This document shows, piece by piece, positions 36,412 through 44,859 of a DNA stretch of 64,000 bases (its first letter is position 1; every line of letters starts with the position of its first letter). The DNA is from Ponticoccus alexandrii. GTDB taxonomy: Bacteria; Pseudomonadota; Alphaproteobacteria; Rhodobacterales; Rhodobacteraceae. The DNA lies in the NCBI RefSeq assembly GCF_016806125.1, contig NZ_CP047166.1, forward strand, positions 1,302,001-1,366,000, read 5' to 3'. The notes under the pieces are model-generated. The model was given only the letters and a program-made list of their open reading frames with translations. It was not told the DNA's origin and searched no databases. The position numbers and the translations under genes are program-made.

Positions 36412-39400
36412 ATGCCCCAGCACTCTCGGATCGCGGCTGTTCTCGGCCCGACCAACACAGGCAAGACCCACTACGCAATCGAGCGGATGCTGGGCTATCG
36501 GACCGGCGTCATCGGGCTTCCGCTGCGGTTGCTCGCGCGCGAAGTCTATGACCGCATCGTCGCGGTGCGCGGGCCTTCGGTCGTGGCGCTGGTCACCGGC
36601 GAGGAACGCATCGTGCCGCCGCGCACGCAATACTGGGTCTGCACCGTCGAGGCGATGCCCGAAGGCATGGGCGCCGATTTCGTCGCCGTGGACGAGATCC
36701 AACTCTGCGCCGATCCCGAACGCGGCCATGTCTTCACCGACCGCCTGCTGCGCATGCGCGGCACGCATGAGACGCTCTTCCTTGGCTCGGACACCATGCG
36801 CGGGCCGATCGCCGGGTTGGTGCCGGGGGTGGAATTCGTGCGGCGCGAACGCATGTCGCAGCTGGTCTACGCGGGATCGAAGAAGATCAGCCGCCTGCCC
36901 GCGCGCACGGCCATCGTCGGGTTTTCCATCGACAACGTCTATGCCATCGCCGAACTGCTGAAGCGGCAGAAGGGCGGCGCGGCGGTGGTCATGGGCGCGC
37001 TGTCGCCGCGCACCCGGAACGCGCAGGTCGAACTCTACCAGAACGGCGAAGTGGATTACCTCGTCGCCACCGATGCCATCGGCATGGGGCTGAACCTCGA
37101 CATCGACCACGTCGCCTTTTCCTCGCTGACGAAGTTCGACGGGCGGCGAATGCGGCCCCTGCAACCCAACGAGCTGGCGCAGATCGCGGGCCGGGCGGGG
37201 CGGGGCATGAGCCACGGCACCTTCGGCGTCACCGGCGAGGCCGGGCCGATTCCCGATGAGTGGGTCGAGGCCATCACCAGCCATTCCTTCACCCCGCTGA
37301 AGAAGCTCAACTGGCGCAACGCCGACCTGCGCTTCGGTTCCATCGCCGCGCTCGAGGCGTCGCTTGACGCCGCGCCGGAGGATGATCGCCTGACCAAGGC
37401 GCGCGAAGCCGACGACCTGCGGGCGCTGCGCGCGCTGGCGCAGGAAACAGAGGTCATGGCGCGCGCCTCGGACCCGGCCTCGGTCAAGCTGCTCTGGGAC
37501 GTTTGTCGCATTCCGGATTTCCGCGGAATCTCGAACGCGGAACATGCTTCGCTGCTTGGCGTTATTTTCGGACATCTGCATCAGGAAGGGCACGTCCCCG
37601 ACGATTTCCTCGCGCGGCAGGTGAAGCGGATCGACCGGACAGACGGCGACATTGACACATTGTCGAAACGGCTGGCGTATATCCGCACATGGACCTATGT
37701 GGCGCAAAGGCGCGGTTGGGTTCGGGACGAAGACCATTGGCGCGACGCCACGCGCGCTGTAGAAGACAGCCTGTCGGATGCGCTTCACGCGGCTCTGACG
37801 CAAAGATTTGTAGACCGGCGGACCAGCGTTCTGCTTCGCCGGTTGAAACAGAAGGAGGCCCTCTTGGCCGAGGTAAACGATCAGGGTGAAGTCACCGTCG
37901 AAGGGCAATTTGTCGGTCGGCTCGAGGGATTCCGGTTCCGTCAGGACAAGGACGCGACGGGTCAGGAGGCCAAGACCTTGCGTCAGGCCTCGGTGCAGGC
38001 TTTGACGCCGCATTTCCACCTGCGTGCAGACCGTTTCTATAACGCGCCCGATACCGAGATCGACTATACCGAACAGGGCGGGTTGATGTGGGGCGATCAG
38101 GCCGTCGGCAAGCTGGCCAAGGGCGACGATCCGCTGAAACCGCGCGTCGTGGCCTTCGTCGACGACGAGGCCGGGCCGGATGTGGCGCAGAAGGTCGAAC
38201 GCCGGTTGCAGCACTTCATGGATCGCAAGATCGCAGCGCTGTTCGAGCCGCTGGTCAAGATGCGCGACGACGAGGCGCTGACCGGCCTTGCGCGGGGCTT
38301 TGCCTTCCGTCTGGTCGAGGCCATGGGCGTGATCCCGAGGGCCGAGGTCGCCGATGACGTCAAGGCGCTGGATCAGGACGCGCGCGGCGCGCTGCGCAAG
38401 CACGGCGTGCGGTTTGGCCAATACACGATCTTCATGCCGCTCTTGCTGAAGCCCGCTCCGACGCGGCTGCGGCTGGTGCTGTGGTCGCTGGCCAACGGGC
38501 TGGACATCTTCCCCGAGGCGCCGCCTCCGGGTCTGGTGACGGTGCCGAACGTGCAGGACGTGCCGGACCAGCATTACACCCTGGCGGGCTATCGCAAGGC
38601 CGGGCAACGCTCGATCCGCATCGACATGCTGGAGCGTCTGGCCGACATGCTGCGGGCCGAGGATTCTCGCGCTGGCTTCGAGGCCAAGGCCGACATGCTG
38701 TCGATCACCGGCATGACGCTGGAACAGTTCGCCGACCTGATGGGCGGTCTGGGCTATCGCGCAGAGCAGGGCGAGCGCACCAAGGTGAAGCCCGCCGATG
38801 CGGTCGTGCAGCCAGAGACTGGCGAGCAAGTCGAAGGCGAGGCCACGCAGCTTCCCGAGGACACGCCGGTGATGGACATCGCCGCCGAGACGGCACCCGC
38901 GCTGGAACCCGGTGCGGATGAAACGCCCGCGCCCGCCGATGTGGCCGAACCCGTCGCCGCGCTGGAAGACGAGGGCGAGGCGCCGGTCTCGACCGAGCCT
39001 GCCGAGGTGACTGACGCGGCCTCTAACGAGGCCGTCGTGGCCGAGGCCCCCGAGGAGGAAATCCTGCCCGGCACCGCGCCGGACGAGGCGCTTGCGGGCG
39101 CCGAAATGGAGGTTTTCTACACCTTCACCTGGGGCGGCAATCGCGGCAACAACCGGGGCGGCGGCCAGCGTCGCGGTGCCGGTGGCGGCAAGCCCCGCCG
39201 GGATGCCGCTGGTGGCGACCGTCCGCGCGGCGAGCGGGGCGACCGCTCCGGTGGTGGTGGCAAGGGCAAGGGTCCGAAAGGCAAGGGCGGCAAGGGGCCG
39301 AAAGGCGACCGGGATCGCGGTCCGAAGAACTTCGAATCGCGTCCGCCCCGCAAGGAAAAGCAGATCGACCCGGATAACCCCTTCGCGGCGGCGCTGATGG

Positions 39401-39420
39401 GGCTGAAGGACCGCTCTTGA
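36412..39420 (+). CDS. SUV3-like DEAD/DEAH-type RNA helicase with RGG-type tail
   Basis: The 1002-residue product has helicase motif I GPTNTGKT (12-19), DEIQ (motif II, about 102), GSDTM (motif III region) and the C-terminal helicase lobe ending QIAGRAGRG (motif VI, about 257-265), the pattern of the SUV3 family (mitochondrial RNA degradosome helicase). Residues about 800-895 are an acidic, Ala/Pro/Glu-rich linker; residues about 905-975 are a Gly/Arg/Lys-rich, RGG-like tail (GGNRGNNRGGGQRRGAGGGK) probably binding RNA. It overlaps the S4 RNA-binding protein gene by the TTGA junction. It probably acts in RNA turnover or ribosome-linked processes. Confidence 0.9.
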   Translation: MPQHSRIAAVLGPTNTGKTHYAIERMLGYRTGVIGLPLRLLAREVYDRIVAVRGPSVVALVTGEERIVPPRTQYWVCTVEAMPEGMGADFVAVDEIQLCADPERGHVFTDRLLRMRGTHETLFLGSDTMRGPIAGLVPGVEFVRRERMSQLVYAGSKKISRLPARTAIVGFSIDNVYAIAELLKRQKGGAAVVMGALSPRTRNAQVELYQNGEVDYLVATDAIGMGLNLDIDHVAFSSLTKFDGRRMRPLQPNELAQIAGRAGRGMSHGTFGVTGEAGPIPDEWVEAITSHSFTPLKKLNWRNADLRFGSIAALEASLDAAPEDDRLTKAREADDLRALRALAQETEVMARASDPASVKLLWDVCRIPDFRGISNAEHASLLGVIFGHLHQEGHVPDDFLARQVKRIDRTDGDIDTLSKRLAYIRTWTYVAQRRGWVRDEDHWRDATRAVEDSLSDALHAALTQRFVDRRTSVLLRRLKQKEALLAEVNDQGEVTVEGQFVGRLEGFRFRQDKDATGQEAKTLRQASVQALTPHFHLRADRFYNAPDTEIDYTEQGGLMWGDQAVGKLAKGDDPLKPRVVAFVDDEAGPDVAQKVERRLQHFMDRKIAALFEPLVKMRDDEALTGLARGFAFRLVEAMGVIPRAEVADDVKALDQDARGALRKHGVRFGQYTIFMPLLLKPAPTRLRLVLWSLANGLDIFPEAPPPGLVTVPNVQDVPDQHYTLAGYRKAGQRSIRIDMLERLADMLRAEDSRAGFEAKADMLSITGMTLEQFADLMGGLGYRAEQGERTKVKPADAVVQPETGEQVEGEATQLPEDTPVMDIAAETAPALEPGADETPAPADVAEPVAALEDEGEAPVSTEPAEVTDAASNEAVVAEAPEEEILPGTAPDEALAGAEMEVFYTFTWGGNRGNNRGGGQRRGAGGGKPRRDAAGGDRPRGERGDRSGGGGKGKGPKGKGGKGPKGDRDRGPKNFESRPPRKEKQIDPDNPFAAALMGLKDRS

Positions 39421-39803
39421 CCGAAACGGCGACGCGTCTGCGGCTGGACAAGTGGCTCTGGCACGCGCGTTTCTTCAAGACCAGATCGCTGGCGGCCAAG
39501 GTGGCGGCCAGCGGTTCCTGCCGGATCAACGGCAACCCGGTGTCGAAACCGGCCCATGCCGTCGTTGCCGGCGACGTGCTGACTTTTCCGCAGGCCCGTG
39601 ACATTCGTGTGATCCGCGTCGTCGCAATGGGTGAACGGCGCGGCCCGGCCCCCGAGGCGCAGGCGCTTTACGAAGATCTGTCCCCGCCAGAGCCGAAAAC
39701 CGCGATGGATGTTCCGCCTGTGCGCCGTCTGGAAGGCAATTCTCGTCCCACCAAGCGGGACCGGAGGAAACTCGATCTTGATCGCCGGGGGGAGGTTGAA
39801 TGA
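39417..39803 (+). CDS. S4-domain RNA-binding protein, HslR-like
   Basis: The 128-residue product has an N-terminal S4 fold ([20 protein letters not shown], about 8-27; [20 protein letters not shown]) as in Hsp15/HslR, which binds stalled 50S subunits carrying nascent chains. A basic C-terminal tail ([20 protein letters not shown]) is typical. The TTG start at 39417 overlaps the helicase stop (TTGA), so both RNA-binding proteins are made from one message. Confidence 0.88.
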   Translation: MTETATRLRLDKWLWHARFFKTRSLAAKVAASGSCRINGNPVSKPAHAVVAGDVLTFPQARDIRVIRVVAMGERRGPAPEAQALYEDLSPPEPKTAMDVPPVRRLEGNSRPTKRDRRKLDLDRRGEVE

Positions 39804-39849
39804 TCCGGCGGGCTGGATTAGCAACATCCCGAGAACCGAGAGTTGCCCA

Positions 39850-40188
39850 ATGACATACGTCGTCACCGAAAACTGCATCGCCTGCAAATACACCGACTGC
39901 GTCGAGGTCTGCCCCGTGGATTGCTTCTACGAGGGTGAGAACACGCTGGTGATTCATCCCGACGAATGCATCGATTGCGGCGTCTGCGAGCCCGAGTGCC
40001 CCGCCGACGCCATCCGCCCGGACACCGAGCCGGACATGGAGAAATGGGTCGAGTTCAACCGCAAGTACTCGGAACTCTGGCCGGTCATCATTTCCAAGAA
40101 GGATCCGATGCCTGAGGCCGAAGAACGCGATGGCGAAGAGGGCAAGATGGAGAAGTACTTCTCCGAGGCGCCCGGCGAGGGCGGCTGA
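39850..40188 (+). CDS. fdxA: 7Fe ferredoxin FdxA
   Basis: A 112-residue ferredoxin with one 3Fe-4S and one 4Fe-4S cluster. The Cys pattern (9, 12, 17, 21, 25, 40, 43, 46, 50) is that of the Azotobacter FdI type, shifted by one: 9, 17 and 50 for the 3Fe cluster, 21, 40, 43 and 46 for the 4Fe cluster. The C-terminal extension (about 60-112) is typical. It is a low-potential electron carrier; the partner is unknown. It begins 46 bp after the S4 gene. Confidence 0.96.
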   Translation: MTYVVTENCIACKYTDCVEVCPVDCFYEGENTLVIHPDECIDCGVCEPECPADAIRPDTEPDMEKWVEFNRKYSELWPVIISKKDPMPEAEERDGEEGKMEKYFSEAPGEGG

Positions 40189-40455
40189 TTCGCGCTCAAC
40201 CGGTCCCGAATGGGGCCGGATTTCCGCGCATGCCGTTGATAAGACGCTGTTATCTCCTCTCCTGGCGAGGTGCTGGGATGAGGCCGTTTTTTGTGTTATA
40301 CTTATCTTCTACATGATGACATCACGCGTGCCCGCCCCGGCCCGTTGGCCTGTGGGGGCATAGATCAGGGGACATACATCCAGATGACCGGGAATCGCTG
40401 CGATCCCCGATCGTCTTTTTTGTCGCCTGATGATGCGCGAGCTGCGAGGACCCAA

Positions 40456-40962
40456 ATGACCAAAGCGAAGAAACCCGAATTCCGTCCGAACGACTATGTT
40501 GTGTACCCGGCCCACGGTGTCGGCCAGATCGTGTCGATCGAAGAGCAGGAAGTGGCCGGGCTGAGCCTGGAACTCTTCGTGATCTCCTTCGAGAAGGACA
40601 AGATGACCCTGCGCGTGCCCACGCACAAGGCATCGGAAATCGGTATGCGCTCGCTCAGCTCTCCGGACGTTGTGAGCGAGGCGATGAAGACGCTGAAGGG
40701 CAAGGCCAAGGTCAAGAAGGCCATGTGGTCGCGCCGCGCGCAGGAGTACGAGCAGAAGATCAACTCGGGTGACCTGATCGCCATCGCAGAAGTCGTGCGC
40801 GACCTGCACCGCGCCGACGACCAGCGCGAGCAGTCCTATTCCGAGCGTCAGCTCTACGAAGCCGCGCTGGAGCGTCTGACCCGCGAGATCGCTGCCGTTT
40901 CGGGGGACGAGGCCGCCGCCGCCCGTCAGGTCGACGAAGTGCTGGGCCTGCGCGCCGCCTGA
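40456..40962 (+). CDS. carD: CarD-family transcription regulator
   Basis: The 168-residue product has the N-terminal RNA polymerase-interacting domain (about 8-65: PNDYVVYPAHGVGQIVSIEE) and the C-terminal helical DNA-binding domain (about 75-165) of CarD. In Rhodobacter, CarD binds RNA polymerase and stabilises open complexes, activating promoters with suboptimal -10 elements. The ATG at 40456 follows GCGAGGACCC. The AT-rich stretch at about 40287-40316 is the only promoter-like DNA in the 267-bp gap upstream. An intrinsic terminator follows at 40984. Confidence 0.94.
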   Translation: MTKAKKPEFRPNDYVVYPAHGVGQIVSIEEQEVAGLSLELFVISFEKDKMTLRVPTHKASEIGMRSLSSPDVVSEAMKTLKGKAKVKKAMWSRRAQEYEQKINSGDLIAIAEVVRDLHRADDQREQSYSERQLYEAALERLTREIAAVSGDEAAAARQVDEVLGLRAA

Positions 40963-40983
40963 TCCGTTCGGGATTGATTTGAG

Positions 40984-41016
40984 ACGCCCTCGCGGGAAGC
41001 CGCGGGGGCGTTTTCG
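40984..41016 (+). terminator. Intrinsic terminator after carD
   Basis: ACGCCCTCGCGG at 40984-40995, loop GAAG, CCGCGGGGGCGT at 41000-41011, then TTTTC. A 12-bp stem with one G-T wobble, 22 bp after the stop. Confidence 0.85.
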
Positions 41017-41110
41017 TATCGGGGTGCAGGGTGGGTGTGTTGGGCGCCTGAAGCCGATCTTGTGCGCGGACCGTGGCGGGCACCGGAGCGGTCGTTCTAC
41101 GAAACACCCC

Positions 41111-41313
41111 GATCCACCACCCGGCGCGGAACCAAGGCCGCAGGCCGCCGCGCCATTGCAGGGCCGTCCCGGGGCCCGGCGATTTGGCTGATGCCGGCGC
41201 GACCTGTCTGAGGTCACACGGACTTGGCGGGAATAAAGTGCCGTCTTGAACCGAAGGAGCGCCGGGCCACGGCCCTGCGATGGCGCGGCTCATCCTGCAT
41301 TGGAAGCGATTGG
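41111..41313 (+). repeat. Dispersed ~205-bp intergenic repeat, full copy
   Basis: Starts GATCCACCACCCGGCGCGGA and ends GCGATTGG. Its last 117 bp (41197-41313) recur at once at 41322-41438, and the whole element recurs inverted at 49369-49578. Recognisable internal parts are CCCGGCGATTTGGCTGA, GGACTTGGCGGGAATAAAGTG and CGGGCCACGGCC. There is no coding capacity, transposase or clear terminal inverted repeat, so it is best seen as a non-autonomous interspersed repeat. Confidence 0.75.
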
Positions 41314-41321
41314 CAATGCAG

Positions 41322-41438
41322 GCGTGACTTGTTTGGGTTCACACTGACTTGGCAGGGATAAAGTGCCTTCCTGAACCGAAGGAGCGCCGGGCCACGGCCC
41401 CGCGATGGCGCGGCTCATCCTGCGTTGGAAGGGATTGG
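41322..41438 (+). repeat. Dispersed repeat, partial tandem copy (117 bp)
   Basis: A direct repeat of 41197-41313 with a period of 125 bp and few differences, sharing AACCGAAGGAGCGCCGGGCC and GATGGCGCGGCTCATCCTGC. It represents the 3' half of the ~205-bp element. The remainder of the 40963-41523 gap contains only the carD terminator and the full copy. Confidence 0.75.
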
Positions 41439-41523
41439 AGTACGGCATTGAGCGTGGCGCGGGCCCACTCAAGGCCGCGCGGGCTGCGTGAGGGTGGGGT
41501 GACCTCTATCCCGGCGCGCGATC

Positions 41524-43407
41524 TCAGGCCGCGTCCTGCTTGGCCCGTTCCTCCAGCGCGGTGAACAGGGCGGTCTCGAGCGTCTTCTCCAGCTCCTTCG
41601 CCCGCGCGATATAGGCGTGGTTCTCGGAGGCGGGCAAGGAAGGGTCCCACAGCTCCGCCAGTTCGCGCACCGTCGCGCGGTCGTGGTGGTAGAAGGTCTC
41701 TTCGGCGATTGCCGCCTCGAACTCGCTCATGCCGACGTTCTCCAGCACGTAGCGCCCCGCGCGCAGGGAGGAGTCGAACATCTCGCGCACGATGTCGTTC
41801 GCCCCGGCCTTGTAAAGCGCATAGACATGCACCCGGTCGCGCGCCCGTGCCACGATGTGCAGGTCGGGCCGCACGCGCCGCGCGTAGGCCACCAGCTTGG
41901 TGTTGGCCTTTGGATCGTCCAGCCCGGCCAGCAGGACGCTGGCCTTCTCGATCCCGGCGGCGTGCAGCAGTTCCGGGCGTGTGGGGTCGCCGAAGAAGCC
42001 CTTGTAGCCGAAGCGACGCATCAGCTGGATCGTCTGCATGTCGTGGTCCAGCACCACCGTGCGGTAGCCCGCGCCCTGCACGAGCCGGTTCACCACCTGC
42101 CCGAAACGCCCGATGCCCGCGATGATGACCGGCCCGCTGTCGTCGATCACGTCGGGCTTGTGGTCCGGCCCGGCGGCGGCGGCGATGCGGCGGTTGATGG
42201 CGTCGAAGAGCAGGAACAACAGCGGCGTGATCAGCATCGACAGCGCCACGATCAGCAGCAGCCGGTTGCCGAGGTTCTGGCTGAGCACGCTTTGCTGCAG
42301 CCCGAAGGAGATCAGCACGAAGCCGAACTCCCCGGCCTGCGCCAGGCCCAGCGTGAACAGCCACTGGCCGCGCTTGCGCAGCCCGAAGATGCGCGCCAGC
42401 GTATACAGCACCGCGCCCTTCAGCAGGATCAGCCCGAGTGCGAGGCCGAAGATCAGGAAGGGCTCCTGCAGCAGGCGTTCCACGTCGATGCCCGCGCCCA
42501 CGGTGATGAAGAAGAGGCCCAGCAGCAGCCCTTTGAAAGGTTCGATGTCGGATTCGAGCTCGTGCCGGAACTCCGAGTTGGCCAGAACCACCCCCGCGAG
42601 GAAGGTGCCGAGCGCGGGCGAAAGGCCCACCATCAGCATCAGCGAACCGATGCCCACGACGATCAGCAGGGCGACGGCGGTGAACATCTCGGGCAGGCGC
42701 GCGGCATGGATGAAGCGGAACAGCGGGCGCGCGCCATATATCCCCGCAAGGATGATCGCCGCGACCATGCCCAGCGTCACCAGCGCCGCGCCCCAGCCCG
42801 GCAGATCGGCCACCAGGGAAAGCGATTCATGGCCCGCGTCATGGTGCTCGACCGAGGGGCGCCGGATCGAGCCGTCCGGCGACAGCATCACCGTCGGCCC
42901 GGTCGCCAGAAGCGGCAGGAGAATAAGCATGGGGATCACCGCGATGTCCTGCGTCAGCAGAACGGAGAAGGTCGAGCGTCCCCCGTTGGTTTCCATCAGG
43001 CCCTTCTCGGACAGGGTCTGCAGCACGATGGCGGTCGATGACAGTGCGAGGATCATGCCCACGGCCAATGCCGTCTGCCAGATGAGGCCGAAGCTCATGG
43101 CGGCGATCATGATGGCCAGCATGGTCAAGACCACCTGCAAGCCGCCCATGCCGATCAGCCGGTGCCGCATGTCCCATAGCGCCCGCGGCTCCAGCTCCAG
43201 CCCGATGAGGAAGAGCATCATGACCACGCCGAACTCGGCGAAATGCTGGATGTCCTCGGTATGGGCGACGAGGCCGAGCCCCGGCCCGATGATCAGACCG
43301 GCCATGAGATATCCCAGCACCGATCCCAGCCCCAGCCGCGCGGCGATCGGCACCGCGATCACCGCGGCTCCGAGGAAGATCGAGGCCTGAAGCAGGAAGG
43401 ATTCCAC
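41524..43407 (-). CDS. CPA2-family K+/H+ antiporter, KefB/KefC type
   Basis: This 627-residue inner-membrane protein has an N-terminal antiporter domain (about 1-390, 12-13 helices; GYLMAGLIIGPGLGLV near 30-45 and LALSSTAIVLQTLSEKGL are family hallmarks) and a cytosolic TrkA-N/RCK nucleotide-binding domain (about 425-545, starting IIAGIGRFGQVVNRLVQGAG). Kef systems efflux potassium during electrophile stress under glutathione control; KefF-type ancillary proteins are not adjacent. Co-location with trkH (potassium uptake) in the same 9-kb segment is notable but they are not in one operon. Confidence 0.92.
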   Translation of the reverse strand: MESFLLQASIFLGAAVIAVPIAARLGLGSVLGYLMAGLIIGPGLGLVAHTEDIQHFAEFGVVMMLFLIGLELEPRALWDMRHRLIGMGGLQVVLTMLAIMIAAMSFGLIWQTALAVGMILALSSTAIVLQTLSEKGLMETNGGRSTFSVLLTQDIAVIPMLILLPLLATGPTVMLSPDGSIRRPSVEHHDAGHESLSLVADLPGWGAALVTLGMVAAIILAGIYGARPLFRFIHAARLPEMFTAVALLIVVGIGSLMLMVGLSPALGTFLAGVVLANSEFRHELESDIEPFKGLLLGLFFITVGAGIDVERLLQEPFLIFGLALGLILLKGAVLYTLARIFGLRKRGQWLFTLGLAQAGEFGFVLISFGLQQSVLSQNLGNRLLLIVALSMLITPLLFLLFDAINRRIAAAAGPDHKPDVIDDSGPVIIAGIGRFGQVVNRLVQGAGYRTVVLDHDMQTIQLMRRFGYKGFFGDPTRPELLHAAGIEKASVLLAGLDDPKANTKLVAYARRVRPDLHIVARARDRVHVYALYKAGANDIVREMFDSSLRAGRYVLENVGMSEFEAAIAEETFYHHDRATVRELAELWDPSLPASENHAYIARAKELEKTLETALFTALEERAKQDAA

Positions 43408-43630
43408 GTATTGTCCCCTTTGGCTGGCGAGTCAGCCCATGATGCGCGGGGCCGGTCGGGAAACGCAACATGACGGGCGCGGATTTGCGGAGGCGTTGCC
43501 GGGATCGCGCCCTCTTTCAGCGGGCCGGACTGCGGTGGGTTGGCAGGGGGGAGGTTGCGGTTTTTGACAGGGCGGTGTTTGTTGGAGGGGCGCAGCGCGG
43601 GGGCTCTGCCCCCGGCCTTCGGCCTCCCCC

Positions 43631-43658
43631 GAGGTATTTGGCGGACCAAAGAAGCAGG
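43631..43658 (+). repeat. Dispersed intergenic motif, copy
   Basis: GAGGTATTTGGCGGACCAAA then GAAGCAGG, preceded by two small GC hairpins (GGGGGC...GCCCCC and GGCCTTCGGCC). It lies in the gap upstream of the convergent hydrolase gene. Confidence 0.6.
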
Positions 43659-43689
43659 CGGTCGGGACTGTCTCTGAGGACCGGTCCGT

Positions 43690-44619
43690 TCAGACCGAAA
43701 GGGGGCCGGAGGCGGTGCGGCCGGGAAGGCGCGGCATCAGGCGCGACCAGCGCGGCGCCGTTTCGGCGGGCAGCAGCGCGCGCAGGCGGGACAGCGCCAT
43801 GTCTCCGGCAAAGACAGCGCGGTAGAGCGGGAAAACGCCCGGGCGCAGGTAGGGCGACCAGTGGCAGACGAGACGCTCTGGCGGCCGGATGGGAAAGCCG
43901 GCCCGGCGCAGGGCGTGCAGGCTGTCGGGGTCGTCCAGTTGCAGGGTTACGAGATTGGGCAGGTCCGGCGCGCCCTGTCCCAGCATCTGGTCGGGGCCGG
44001 GGCTGTCCGGGGGGATCAGCCTTTCGTTGAGGAAGTCGAAGAGGTCGTTCTCGCGGCTGGTAACGTTGAGCACCTGCGTCAGCCGGGCGGCGGGTGCGTC
44101 GAGCGCTCGGCGCGCAGTGCCGGCGTATTCGGCGGCGGCCAGCAGGATGGCGCGGTTGACGGTGCCCGTTTTGCCGCCGGCGATGGCGCGCAGCGCGACA
44201 CGGGCGCCCAGCGAATGCGCAATCAGGTTGACCGGGCGCGTGGGCACCAGACGGCGGAGCTCTGCCAGCAGGTCCGCCAGAGCCTCTCCGGCCTTGGTGG
44301 CGCTCTGGTGGGCCTGCCATATCGAGCCGCGCGCCTGCCAGCCGAAGGAGATCCCCAGCCCCTCGCCGGGCTGGCCGCGCAGGCCCAAGTGGCGGGGCCA
44401 GCTGACGACGCGCGGCTGGCCCGGCGCCGGGCGGCGCGCGAAGATCGAGCCATGCGGGCAGTGCAGCGTGTGACCGGGCTGATACTTGTAGCCGTGGATC
44501 ATCACCGTGACCGGGCCGGGGTCGCGCGACAGGGCGTGGCGCAGGACCGGCAGGCGCGGCGCCCGCGCGTCATGCAGCGTCGCGCCCTCATCCGTTACCG
44601 TGAGCCGTAGCATTGGCAT
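43690..44619 (-). CDS. Alpha/beta hydrolase, DUF900-like
   Basis: The 309-residue product has the early strand VTVMIHGYKYQPG and the nucleophile elbow AHSLGARVALRA (Ser in A-H-S-L-G), the pattern of DUF900-type alpha/beta hydrolases found in many Roseobacters. A late Asp/His pair could complete the triad but its His is not obvious. No substrate is inferred. ATG 44619 or 44613 are both possible starts; the in-frame codon at 44664 lies too far upstream to be preferred. The divergent SAM-II/metZ promoter lies in the gap beyond. Confidence 0.75.
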   Translation of the reverse strand: MPMLRLTVTDEGATLHDARAPRLPVLRHALSRDPGPVTVMIHGYKYQPGHTLHCPHGSIFARRPAPGQPRVVSWPRHLGLRGQPGEGLGISFGWQARGSIWQAHQSATKAGEALADLLAELRRLVPTRPVNLIAHSLGARVALRAIAGGKTGTVNRAILLAAAEYAGTARRALDAPAARLTQVLNVTSRENDLFDFLNERLIPPDSPGPDQMLGQGAPDLPNLVTLQLDDPDSLHALRRAGFPIRPPERLVCHWSPYLRPGVFPLYRAVFAGDMALSRLRALLPAETAPRWSRLMPRLPGRTASGPLSV

Positions 44620-44741
44620 CTTGCCCGTCCACCATATCTGGTGCAGTCCCCTTGGCGAAGACACTGACCGAGCTCTGTGAAACCTCGGTTACAGGCGCGT
44701 GACGGTCTTGAAACGCGGCCTTAACCGCTCTATGGCAGGGA

Positions 44742-44796
44742 GCGTGGCGATTTGTTTACCGGATTGCGGGCCACGTTAAACATTCCGCTAAAGAGG
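44742..44796 (+). promoter_or_regulatory. metZ: SAM-II riboswitch upstream of metZ
   Basis: The bases match the SAM-II (metA motif) aptamer: GCGTGGCGATTTG, an internal stem around CCGGATTGCGG, then GGCCACGTTAAA and the 3' pseudoknot strand CGCTAAAGAGG. The P1 stem GTGGC/GCCAC (44745-44749 with 44769-44773 region) is intact. SAM-II aptamers occur almost only in Alphaproteobacteria ahead of methionine-synthesis genes such as metA and metZ and turn them off when S-adenosylmethionine is abundant. Confidence 0.9.
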
Positions 44797-44803
44797 TCAG
44801 ACG

Positions 44804-44840
44804 AAAGGCCCCTTTCGCTTGACCGCGATGGGGCTTTTTT
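44804..44840 (+). terminator. Riboswitch-linked intrinsic terminator
   Basis: AAAGGCCCC (44804-44812) pairs with GGGGCTTTT (from 44830) across a 17-nt loop with one G-U pair, followed by T residues to 44840. The same left arm can instead pair as CGAAAGG/CCTTTCG (44802-44817), an alternative small hairpin. It sits between the aptamer and the metZ ribosome-binding site (AAGGA, 44847-44851), which suggests transcriptional control by the riboswitch. Confidence 0.75.
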
Positions 44841-44859
44841 GTTGCGAAGGATCTAGGGC

